From assembly GCA_022788205.1 (NCBI GenBank), contig JALEVQ010000013.1:18490-82489 (forward strand): 64,000 nucleotides of DNA, in the 5' to 3' direction. This document shows, piece after piece, positions 45,838 through 53,787 of this stretch. Position 1 is the first letter of the stretch; the number at the start of each line of letters is the position of its first letter. The translations under genes were made by a program, and so were the position numbers. A model generated the notes under the pieces. That model made no database searches. It saw nothing but the letters and a program-made list of their open reading frames with translations, and was not told the DNA's origin. The DNA is from Robinsoniella sp. Lineage in GTDB: Bacteria > Bacillota > Clostridia > Lachnospirales > Lachnospiraceae.

Positions 45838-45926
45838 TATCTATAAAATTGACACATTTCTCTGTATTATCTGCCTATCTCGAAAAAAGTCTATCAGATA
45901 CAATGTTGCTAAAGGAGTGAAGAAGT

Positions 45927-47261
45927 ATGATGCGAATGGAAATTGCTTTGTTTTTGATTCTGGTCTTTGTGGCCTTGATCTATTTTTCTGCCGGCAGAAA
46001 GAATACGATGCTGCACAAAACCTTCTCTGTCTTGCTGATTGCCATGTTGGTTCATCTATGTTTTGATGCCGCAACTATTTATACGGTCAACCATTTGGAT
46101 ACCGTGCCGCGGCTTTTGAATGATATTCTGCATCGGTTCTTTATCGGAACGATGGTTTTGGTTGTATATCTTTTTTATCAATACATTGCCATTTTGACAG
46201 AGGAGGAGACGGGAAAGCCAAGGCATCTTGATTTTGGCGCCAGAATTTATCTGGCAGTGGCTGAACTGGGCGTGATGATTTTGCCGGTGCACTATGCGGT
46301 CACAGAGCGAGGCAACTATTCTGATGGACCACACGCCAGCATCTGTTATGTCAGTATGGCATTCTATCTCTTTTTCTGCGTGTGGCTGCTGCTGAAAAAC
46401 TGGACACAAATTGATAGAAAAAAGAAATTTGCTATCGGCGCGGCACTTGCCATTGAGGTATGTGTATCGCTTTTGCAGGCTGTCAATCCCACCTGGCTGA
46501 TCAGCGGTATGGGATTAACTTTGATGACCATGTCTTTCTATTTGACACTGGAAAATCCTGATATCTTGAGAGCTGAGCTGACGGAGCAGAAGATGTCCAT
46601 GCTGTATTTAAAAAGTCAGGTAAATCCGCATTTTCTTTACAATACACTGGACACGATCCGCATTCAGGCGCAGCTAAACGATGATAAACCGGTTGCCGAT
46701 CTCCTGATGCGTCTGGTGGATTTTTTTCGGCTGAGTGTAAAGGTGGATCGTCAGATGGTGGCGTTGGATGATGAGCTGGAGATGATAGAAGCTTATATGG
46801 ATCTGATGTGTTATCGATATCCGGAGCTGGTATGCAGGTATGACATCGATCCGGATCTGGGAGGTGTTCTCGTCCCGAATTTTATTTTACAGCCCATTGT
46901 GGAAAATAGCTTGCTTCACGGATTGAAAAACAAGGGATACCGAGGAGAGGTGCGGATCGTAGCCCAAAAATCGGAGCAGCAGAAATCTTGCATGGAGATC
47001 CAAGTGATCGATACGGGCAGCGGCTTTGAGGGAGAAAAAAAGACAAAAGTCGATCAGATGCTTCTACACTGTGACAAGCAAGCACCGAAACTGGAAGGTA
47101 ACAGCATCGGGATTTTGAATGTACAAAAACGGATTAAACTGCTCTGTGGCAGGGAATGTGGTCTGTGGTATACCGAAAATGAGGCGGGAGGCGTGACGGC
47201 GCATCTGTTGCTGAAGATCGAAGCGGTGAATACGGGACTGGAGGGAAAAAGGGAAAGATGA
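45927..47261 (+). CDS. Sensor histidine kinase with N-terminal 7TM region
   Basis: The 444-residue membrane protein has seven hydrophobic helices in residues 1-215, without a large extracellular domain, so the signal is probably sensed in or near the membrane. The kinase core is of the LytS/YesM type: LKSQVNPHFLYNTLDTIRIQ holds the phosphorylated His, and PNFILQPIVENSLLHGLKNK is the ATP-binding N box, followed by the glycine-rich VIDTGSGFEG. The AraC-type regulator gene overlaps its end by ATGA, so they form one two-component pair. Confidence 0.92.
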   Translation: MMRMEIALFLILVFVALIYFSAGRKNTMLHKTFSVLLIAMLVHLCFDAATIYTVNHLDTVPRLLNDILHRFFIGTMVLVVYLFYQYIAILTEEETGKPRHLDFGARIYLAVAELGVMILPVHYAVTERGNYSDGPHASICYVSMAFYLFFCVWLLLKNWTQIDRKKKFAIGAALAIEVCVSLLQAVNPTWLISGMGLTLMTMSFYLTLENPDILRAELTEQKMSMLYLKSQVNPHFLYNTLDTIRIQAQLNDDKPVADLLMRLVDFFRLSVKVDRQMVALDDELEMIEAYMDLMCYRYPELVCRYDIDPDLGGVLVPNFILQPIVENSLLHGLKNKGYRGEVRIVAQKSEQQKSCMEIQVIDTGSGFEGEKKTKVDQMLLHCDKQAPKLEGNSIGILNVQKRIKLLCGRECGLWYTENEAGGVTAHLLLKIEAVNTGLEGKRER

Positions 47262-48013
47262 AAAAACTGAAAGTATTGCTGGTGGATGATGAGATTATGA
47301 TTCGTGAAGGATTTAAACGTCTGTTTGACTGGAAAAACCACGGGTGCGAAGTGGTGGGAGAGGCGGCAGATGGCATGGAGGCTTTGGGAAAAATCGATAC
47401 GCTTTGCCCGGATATTGTGATTATGGATATCAATATTCCGATTATGAGTGGATTGAAGGTCATTCAACTAAGCCGCATGAAACATCCGCAGATTGCGTAT
47501 GTGATTGTGTCGGGCTATGACGATTTTTCCTATTGTCAGCAAGCCTTGCGGCTACAGATTACAGACTATATTTTAAAGCCAGTCAATTATGAAGAGTTTG
47601 GAATCTGCATTGACAATTTGAAAATTTCGCTGTATGAGCAGAGAGCAGCTTCGCAGGAGAAGCCAAAGGAGCAGGAGGAGCGCGTCATCGAAGGCATCAC
47701 TCGATATCTGCACGATCACCTGGCAGAGGAAGTAAGTCTTTCTATTCTGGCGGAAGAATTTCATCTAAATCCCCAGTATATCAGTCAGCTTTTTAAAAAT
47801 GAGATCGGTGTGGGTTTTCTGTCGTATTTGACCAATATCCGTATGGAAAAAGCAAAAAAACTTTTGATCTCCAGTCCACTTTCTGTGACAGAGATTGCGC
47901 AACAGGCAGGATACGGGGACTATCGAGTGTTTACCAAGGTATTTAAAAAAACGGAAGGGATTACTCCCTCACAGTACAGGAGAGAATTTTTAGAAGGAAT
48001 GGAGGGGGCATGA
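47258..48013 (+). CDS. AraC-type response regulator
   Basis: The 251-residue protein has a receiver domain (LLVDDEIMIREGFKRLF with the acidic pocket, phospho-acceptor Asp in DIVIMDINIP near residue 57, Lys in YILKPVNY near 107) and a C-terminal AraC DNA-binding domain with two helix-turn-helix units (VSLSILAEEFHLNPQYISQL and VTEIAQQAGYGDYRVFTKVF). It overlaps both the kinase gene and the DJ-1 gene by ATGA. Its targets may be the genes that follow. Confidence 0.93.
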   Translation: MKKLKVLLVDDEIMIREGFKRLFDWKNHGCEVVGEAADGMEALGKIDTLCPDIVIMDINIPIMSGLKVIQLSRMKHPQIAYVIVSGYDDFSYCQQALRLQITDYILKPVNYEEFGICIDNLKISLYEQRAASQEKPKEQEERVIEGITRYLHDHLAEEVSLSILAEEFHLNPQYISQLFKNEIGVGFLSYLTNIRMEKAKKLLISSPLSVTEIAQQAGYGDYRVFTKVFKKTEGITPSQYRREFLEGMEGA

Positions 48014-48528
48014 TGAAAGATGTCTGTCTTATATATGACAAGAGTTGTTTTTATGAGATTGTAATTTTGAGCTATTTTATGAAGTATTCAAACTGCGATT
48101 TGATTTTTTGCTCTCTGGACGGGAAGCCAATTAAGGCGATGGAGGGATTTTGGGTCAATGCAGATATGGCGTTGAGAGAGATCGACAAGGAGGAAATCAG
48201 AAGCTTTCTTGTGCCTGGCGGAAAGATTGCTGAGATTGACACGGAAGAGGTGCGAAAATATCTGCAAGACTTAAGAAAAAATCACGTTTTGATTGCAGGA
48301 ATCTGTGCCGGAGTCGATGTGTTAGATCATGCCGGAGTATTGGATGGATTGAGATCAACACATTCAACGGATGCAGATCTGACAAATGACGATCATGTGA
48401 TCACTGCCAGGGCAAATGCATATGTAGATTTTGCGATTGAGGTGGCAAAGGAATTAAAGTTATTTTCCAGCGAAGAGGATTTGCAGGAAACAATCAATTT
48501 CTGGAAGAATTATCAGAGAGTTCAGTAG
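48010..48528 (+). CDS. DJ-1/PfpI family protein
   Basis: The 172-residue protein has the DJ-1 fold signature: acidic residue in CFYEIVILSYFM near residue 15, VPGG near 68, and nucleophile Cys in IAGICAGVDVLDHAGVL near 100, followed by RSTHSTDADLT. Members may be deglycases, hydrolases or chaperones; the activity here is unknown. It is translationally coupled to the response regulator by an ATGA overlap, so the two-component system and this enzyme likely act in one response. Confidence 0.88.
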   Translation: MMKDVCLIYDKSCFYEIVILSYFMKYSNCDLIFCSLDGKPIKAMEGFWVNADMALREIDKEEIRSFLVPGGKIAEIDTEEVRKYLQDLRKNHVLIAGICAGVDVLDHAGVLDGLRSTHSTDADLTNDDHVITARANAYVDFAIEVAKELKLFSSEEDLQETINFWKNYQRVQ

Positions 48529-48543
48529 AAGGGGAGGATGGAA

Positions 48544-49077
48544 ATGAAGTCTTTGGAGAAGATACAAAAAACGTTTAAGGTATTTAAAACGCTTTCGAAA
48601 GTGGCAATGATCATGTCATTTGTGTGGGCGGGTATCGCGATGGCGGGAGCGCTGTGTGCCGTTACCTGGAAAAATGGAGGAACTGTGGTGGGACCTGGCA
48701 TGGAGACGTGGCAGTTTTTTTCACAGACAGCGGATCTGAACCAGATGCTTGCTGTGATGATCTCAGACACGGTGTTTGCCTTGACAGATGGAATCTTGTT
48801 TCTGTGTGCATTTTTGTATTTTAAAGCAGAGCAGGTCGAGGGGACGCCTTTTACCTTGAACGGTGCGGGGAGAATCAAGAGGCTTGGCATTCAGATTATT
48901 GTGATTCCCCTTGTGGCGGTAATCATCAGCAGCGTGATCTATGGATGTTTTGATGTGAAGAATCCTGAAAACTGGGGCAATGGAGCATATGTGGTGCTGG
49001 GAATCGCAATGATACTTGCATCGCAGATTTTCCGTTACGGTGCAGAATTAGAGAAAAATAGAATGGAAAGGAACTAA
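48544..49077 (+). CDS. Four-helix membrane protein, DUF2975-like
   Basis: The 177-residue protein has a basic N-terminus and about four hydrophobic helices (MIMSFVWAGIAMAGALCAV, LAVMISDTVFALTDGILFLC, IIVIPLVAVIISSVIYGCF, YVVLGIAMILASQIF). The pattern with PFTLNGAGRIKRLG between helices two and three resembles DUF2975 proteins; assignment is tentative. ATG 48544 is preferred over 48538 because GGGGAGG ends 6 bases before it. It follows the DJ-1 gene by 15 bp and is likely cotranscribed. Confidence 0.68.
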   Translation: MKSLEKIQKTFKVFKTLSKVAMIMSFVWAGIAMAGALCAVTWKNGGTVVGPGMETWQFFSQTADLNQMLAVMISDTVFALTDGILFLCAFLYFKAEQVEGTPFTLNGAGRIKRLGIQIIVIPLVAVIISSVIYGCFDVKNPENWGNGAYVVLGIAMILASQIFRYGAELEKNRMERN

Positions 49078-49099
49078 AGGAAAGCAGAGGTGAGAGAAA

Positions 49100-49291
49100 A
49101 TGATGGAGACAGAATGGGTACTCTGTCCTATCTGTGGGAATAAGACGAGGCTGAAATTGAGACAGGACACGATCCTTCGGCATTTTCCTTTGTTTTGCCC
49201 GAAATGCAGGCGGGAGAGCCTGATTGATGCAAAGAACTTTCAGGTTCAACAGGTCGGACAGATCCTTTGCCCAGAAAAAATCAAATGCTGA
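49100..49291 (+). CDS. Cysteine-rich KTR-domain protein
   Basis: The 63-residue protein starts TEWVLCPICGNKTRLKLRQD and has two CxxC pairs (CPIC and CPKC), a likely zinc ribbon, with the KTR signature between them. This short family is common next to integrated plasmid and conjugative element genes in Firmicutes, but its function is unknown. No integrase or transfer gene is present here. It has a ribosome site GAGGTGAGAG before the ATG. Confidence 0.85.
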   Translation: MMETEWVLCPICGNKTRLKLRQDTILRHFPLFCPKCRRESLIDAKNFQVQQVGQILCPEKIKC

Positions 49292-49352
49292 TAAGAAAAG
49301 TGAGAAAAGCAGTGTACGGAAAAAATGGCAGAAAGAGGATGAAAAATAAGGC

Positions 49353-49901
49353 ATGAAATATAGAAAAACCGTCGTGCTAAAAGACGGAGAGGAATGTGTA
49401 CTGAAAAATGCAGGGGCTTCTGATGCAGAGGCTGTATATGAAAGCTTCAATCTGACACATGGAGAGACAGAAAATTTGTTGAGTTATCCGGATGAAAACA
49501 GTTTTGATGTGGATCAAGAACGACAATTTCTTATTGAACAGGAAAAAAGTGAGTATGCAGTGGAGATCTGTGCCTTTGTCGCAGGACAACTCGCAGGGAC
49601 AGCTGGCATTGAACCGGTTGGAAGAAAGGAAAAAGTGAAACATCGCGCTGAGTTCGGTATCAGTATAGAGAAAGCGTATTGGGGGAGAGGGATTGGTCGT
49701 GCTTTGACACAAGCTTGTATGGAATGCGCAGAAAAAGCAGGGTATTTACAGATTGAACTGGATGTAGTCAGCACAAATATGGCAGCAATTTCTTTATACA
49801 AAAGCATTGGATTCGTTGAGTACGGCAGAAACCCGAGAAGATTTCAGACTCGTGGAGGGGAGTGGCAGGAATTAGTACTTATGAGGCGAGAATTTGAATA
49901 A
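49353..49901 (+). CDS. GNAT family N-acetyltransferase
   Basis: The 182-residue protein has the acetyl-CoA-binding motif EKAYWGRGIGRALTQACMEC near residue 108 (a Q/RxxGxG/A loop read as GRGIGR) and LDVVSTNMAAISLYKSIGFV near 133, typical of RimJ/RimL-like or YjaB-like enzymes. The acceptor is unknown. Confidence 0.9.
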   Translation: MKYRKTVVLKDGEECVLKNAGASDAEAVYESFNLTHGETENLLSYPDENSFDVDQERQFLIEQEKSEYAVEICAFVAGQLAGTAGIEPVGRKEKVKHRAEFGISIEKAYWGRGIGRALTQACMECAEKAGYLQIELDVVSTNMAAISLYKSIGFVEYGRNPRRFQTRGGEWQELVLMRREFE

Positions 49902-49974
49902 AAAGGATGATTGCAATCTATTGTAGAGGATGGGCAATCGCGAGAAGATCAGCAAATGAAAGGAAGGGATATGG

Positions 49975-52900
49975 ATGATGAAGAAATCAGTATATCTGCT
50001 AAATGCAATACTCATCTTTGGACTTGCGATACCTGCTATGGCAGAAGAACAAGAAGAGGTATGGCAATACAATTATTTAAATTCTTATCTAAATCTTGAG
50101 GGAGAGTTAAGCGGTGATGTGCAGGTTCCGTCTGAAGCAGATGGCTATGAGGTCAAGGCGCTTGGCGGCAGCATTTTTCAGAATCAGCATGGGATCACTT
50201 CGCTGACGCTGCCAGACAGCATAGAGGCACTTCAAAATGGCTGCATCAGTTATATGGATGGTTTGGAATCTGTTCGGCTTTCCAATAATCTGACTGTCAT
50301 TACGAACAATAATTTCAGCCATTGTGATGCGCTGACGAGCGTGACGATTCCTGCCTCTGTGAGCTACATCGAATCTTCTTTTTACTGGAATGAAAACCTG
50401 AAGGAAATTTATTTTGAAGGTGTATGCCCGATATTCATGGGAAACGATTGGAACTTTGATCTGTTTTCGGAGGACTATGTTATCTATGTCCCGGATGATC
50501 AGTTCGATGCATATGCGGAGGCGCTGTCGGAGGCAAATGGTGCAGCCGATAAGCTGCAGCGCAGTGGACAAAATGCCATTGTTGTGGATTTCACTGCTCC
50601 GGAAGAGGATTTTGAATTCGATCCTACTACTGGAACGATTACCAGATACACGGGCAATTCAGCACGCGTGGATATCCCGGCGGAGATTGGAGGTGTACCT
50701 GTAAAAGTAATCGGTGAAGACGCATTCCATGGATGCTATTCCCTCTATTATCTCACGATTCCAGAGAGTGTGGAGTCAATCGAAAATCGTGCGTTCTATC
50801 AGGCAAGCAATCTGTGCTATATCAGTCTGCCGTCGACATTGCGCACCATCGGAGAAGAAGCATTCTATAATGCACAGGCAAGGCGGATTGACTGGAAGGA
50901 AGGTTTGGAGGAAATTGGTGCTCGCGCCTTCCAGTATAGCTTCGATACTATGCTCGCTTTGCCGTCGACTGTCAGGACGATCGGTGAGAGTGCCTTTGAA
51001 GGTTCTTGGTGTCGTGAACTCTATCTGAGCGGCGATCTGGAGAGTATTGGATCGCGTGCTTTTGCCAATACATCTCTCAATTACATGGCATTCGATTTCT
51101 ATGAACCGATTGACATTGCAGCGGACGCTTTCACTGACACTTATATAGCGGATCTCGATCTTCCTTGGGACAGCAGCTTTGAAAATCGAGATGCGTATGC
51201 AGCATTGCTGGTCGAACAGTGCCCGGATTGTACGGTATGGATCAACAATCCGATCAGCGGAGGTGTAGCAAAATATCCAGTCAATGATTTGTCAATCACC
51301 ACTATCACAGAGGGTGTGTGGACCGCTTACCACGGAGATGGTCTTGATCTGACAATCTGGACATACTATGATGATATTCCGGTGACTGCCATTGGTGATG
51401 GACTGTTCCAGGGCAATCAGAGCATTCGCTCTTTCTACCCGCATCACTGCGGATGGTTTACCACAATTGGAAAGGAAGCTTTTGCTGACAGTTCGGTAGA
51501 GTATGTGGAGCTGTTCGGATCGATTACCACGATCGGAGAGGGGGCTTTTCGGAACTGTGTGAACATGACGGAACTGACGATTCCTGCCTCTGTGATTTAC
51601 ATCGGGGAAGGAGCTCTGGAAGGCTGTACGAATCTGAAAAAGCTGACAGTTCTCTGCGATCCGGAGATTCTGCCTGAGAATCTGCTGTCAAGTTGCACTG
51701 GTCTTGAGGAAATTTATGCTTCTGCGGATGCGACAGACGATCAGGTGAGAGTGCTCAGTGCACGGGCTGGTCGTGCATGGAACAATCCTGTTCCGCGTGT
51801 AGGCGAATCACAGATTGAAATGCAGAGTATGCCTTACGAGCCTCTGCCTGGCGAGGATTTCTGGTATGATGAAGAGTATGCGCGCCTGGATTGCTATGAA
51901 GGGTATGAGGTGAATCTGGTGCTGCCGCGGGAGATCGACGATGTACAGTTGACAATGGTCGGTGGCAGCGTGTTAGAGCGTGCATCCTATGGCGATAATG
52001 ATGAGATAGAATTGCCGGTGCGATCCGTGGTCATCCCGGAAACGTACACAGAGATTGCTTTCTATGCATTTGAAAATTGTGAGACATTGGAGACAGTTGT
52101 CTGCTATGCACCGATCGAGTTTGTGCAGGAAGGGACATTCAGCGGCTGTACCAATCTGCGGGAAGTGATCTTCGTCAATGGTGTGCGCAGTCTGGAGCGC
52201 TATGTCTTTAAAGATTGCCCGAATCTGGAGACCGTATATCTTGGAGAATATGTAGAAGATGTGAGTGAATATGCTTTCTTGAATGAAGATGGAAGTGATG
52301 TATTTGCCCTGGAAGACTGCATCACTTCGGCAGATGAGATGCCTGATGTAAACGCACTGTTATCGGCGGTCAAAAGTGATCCGATTCCGGAACCGGAGAC
52401 CACCCCTGAATCGGAACCGCTGACTGCGGAGCCGATCGGGGAAGAAGGAGCCGCATACTTTGGAACATGGTATGGCACAACAGTAGAAATGGAAGGTGAA
52501 GTCTACAGCATGGCAGACTTTGGCATGAATATGCAGATTATTCTGAATGCGGATGGAACGGCAGAGTTTTTTGACGGTGAGAGCACAGATATCGGCGTAT
52601 GGACGTTTTCAGATGGCATGGCATACCTCGATACCATGCAGATGACGGTGACAGATGACGGTGTCCTGTGCATAGAAGAGGAAGGCACGAAGATGAATTT
52701 CTCGCGCGAGATGCCAGAAGGCGCAGCAGTGCCTGGAGTGCCACAGACGAGTGATCCGGGAATTGCCGGCGGAGATGTGGATCTCAGTGAGCGGATGGAA
52801 ACAAAGTTTGTCATGACCAGCGCAGATATGGAAGGATATCATATGAGTCCGGCGCAGCTGGGAGGATATGAGTATTCGTTGATTTTCCATGAGAATGGAA

Positions 52901-53100
52901 CAGTTGACTTTGTGATGGCGGGAGCATCGATCCCTGGTCTGAAATGGACCCAAGGAAAGGCTGAGACGGATACCGGCGAGACGGACGCATTTCTAATTGA
53001 TTACTACGGCAACGAGCTGGTTGCGATTGTGACAGATGCTGGTTTTGATATGAACTATTTTGATGCTATGATGATACATTTTGAACCAGAAACCAAATGA
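49975..53100 (+). CDS. Secreted BspA-like leucine-rich repeat protein with C-terminal beta-barrel-like modules
   Basis: This 1041-residue protein starts with a signal peptide (KKSVYLLNAILIFGLAIPAM, cleavage likely after AMA). Residues about 50-790 are BspA-type leucine-rich repeats of roughly 23 residues, such as LTIPESVESIENRAFYQAS and ELTIPASVIYIGEGALEGCT. A Pro/Glu linker (PIPEPETTPESEP, near 800) leads to two C-terminal modules of about 90 residues (from GTWYGTTVEMEGEVYS and from METKFVMTSADMEGYH) that share a strand pattern and ADGTAEFF/ENGTVDFV motifs, like small lipocalin-type barrels. No LPXTG anchor is seen, so it may be released. BspA-like proteins often bind host or matrix molecules. 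In-frame ATGs at 49975 and 49978 are both possible. Confidence 0.9.
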   Translation: MMKKSVYLLNAILIFGLAIPAMAEEQEEVWQYNYLNSYLNLEGELSGDVQVPSEADGYEVKALGGSIFQNQHGITSLTLPDSIEALQNGCISYMDGLESVRLSNNLTVITNNNFSHCDALTSVTIPASVSYIESSFYWNENLKEIYFEGVCPIFMGNDWNFDLFSEDYVIYVPDDQFDAYAEALSEANGAADKLQRSGQNAIVVDFTAPEEDFEFDPTTGTITRYTGNSARVDIPAEIGGVPVKVIGEDAFHGCYSLYYLTIPESVESIENRAFYQASNLCYISLPSTLRTIGEEAFYNAQARRIDWKEGLEEIGARAFQYSFDTMLALPSTVRTIGESAFEGSWCRELYLSGDLESIGSRAFANTSLNYMAFDFYEPIDIAADAFTDTYIADLDLPWDSSFENRDAYAALLVEQCPDCTVWINNPISGGVAKYPVNDLSITTITEGVWTAYHGDGLDLTIWTYYDDIPVTAIGDGLFQGNQSIRSFYPHHCGWFTTIGKEAFADSSVEYVELFGSITTIGEGAFRNCVNMTELTIPASVIYIGEGALEGCTNLKKLTVLCDPEILPENLLSSCTGLEEIYASADATDDQVRVLSARAGRAWNNPVPRVGESQIEMQSMPYEPLPGEDFWYDEEYARLDCYEGYEVNLVLPREIDDVQLTMVGGSVLERASYGDNDEIELPVRSVVIPETYTEIAFYAFENCETLETVVCYAPIEFVQEGTFSGCTNLREVIFVNGVRSLERYVFKDCPNLETVYLGEYVEDVSEYAFLNEDGSDVFALEDCITSADEMPDVNALLSAVKSDPIPEPETTPESEPLTAEPIGEEGAAYFGTWYGTTVEMEGEVYSMADFGMNMQIILNADGTAEFFDGESTDIGVWTFSDGMAYLDTMQMTVTDDGVLCIEEEGTKMNFSREMPEGAAVPGVPQTSDPGIAGGDVDLSERMETKFVMTSADMEGYHMSPAQLGGYEYSLIFHENGTVDFVMAGASIPGLKWTQGKAETDTGETDAFLIDYYGNELVAIVTDAGFDMNYFDAMMIHFEPETK

Positions 53101-53109
53101 TTTCTTACT

Positions 53110-53144
53110 AATCTGCCTGTCGGATTCTGCAACAGGCAGATTTT
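53110..53144 (+). terminator. First terminator after the BspA-like gene
   Basis: AATCTGCCTGT (53110-53120) pairs with ACAGGCAGATT (53132-53142), followed by T residues. Confidence 0.75.
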
Positions 53145-53193
53145 GCTTGACAGGCAATCTTTCTTTGGGCATATCATACATTGGAGATGATAC

Positions 53194-53241
53194 GCTGGAT
53201 AAGGAACGGACTGGAAGGTCTGTTCTTTATCCAGCTTTTTT
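53194..53241 (+). terminator. Second terminator after the BspA-like gene
   Basis: GCTGGATAAGGAACGGAC (53194-53211) pairs with GTCTGTTCTTTATCCAGC (53218-53235) over 18 bp with two G-T pairs, followed by six T residues. Confidence 0.9.
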
Positions 53242-53381
53242 GTTTTCTGAGGGAAAGCAATCATAATGCAGTCATCGGAGGACTTGCGGTCGCAAGCGCA
53301 GTGTAGATAAGATGTCGAGTGAGCCAGGTTATTCGTTAATCGGGTCTTTTTTATTTGAGAATAGGAGGAGATGGAAAAGAA

Positions 53382-53682
53382 ATGGATTTTCTTACAAGCA
53401 AAATCAGACCAATATATTTTAAGTATTTGACGGCGGCATTTGGAAGTGTACTGATCTCGTCAATATACGGCATATTTTTATTCCACAAAACGTTCTGAGC
53501 AGGCAATCGTTCTCAATATTGTCCGCAGCCTTATCATGAATTCGTTTATTATCATGGTGTTGCCGAAAATCTTTGGAAATGGAATTGTATGGCACACACT
53601 TGGTATCTATGAGGTGCTTGTATTGATTGTGGCATTTTCATTAAAAAAGGGTTCTGAGCGAAATGGAATTCTTTATAAATAG
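53382..53682 (+). pseudogene. MATE-family efflux protein gene with the middle deleted
   Basis: AGGAGGAG (53363-53370) precedes an ATG at 53382. The frame reads MDFLTSKIRPIYFKYLTAAF and ISSIYGIF, the start of a MATE transporter, and stops at 53496-53498. From about 53470 another frame reads AYFYSTKRSEQAIVLNIVRS and ends GSERNGILYK at 53680-53682, the C-terminus of the same family. About 100 codons remain of a gene that is normally about 450 codons. The join is out of frame. The 687-bp gap 53101-53787 holds this remnant and three terminators. Confidence 0.8.
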
Positions 53683-53734
53683 ATATCGGGCGGTGGCATA
53701 GAACGATAAAGTATATATTGCGATCTTTGGCGAA

Positions 53735-53774
53735 AAAGAAAAGTTTATGTGCCCCTGACGTAAGCCAGAGGCAC
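53735..53774 (-). terminator. Terminator of the carboxylesterase gene
   Basis: On the minus strand GTGCCTCTG (53774-53766) pairs with CAGGGGCAC (53757-53749) with one wobble, and a T-rich stretch follows toward 53735. Confidence 0.7.
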
Positions 53775-53787
53775 AATGTACGAATCA

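Noticed and set aside
49100..49291. Integrative conjugative element suggested by the KTR protein
   Set aside because: No integrase, relaxase, transfer gene or attachment repeat is visible nearby.
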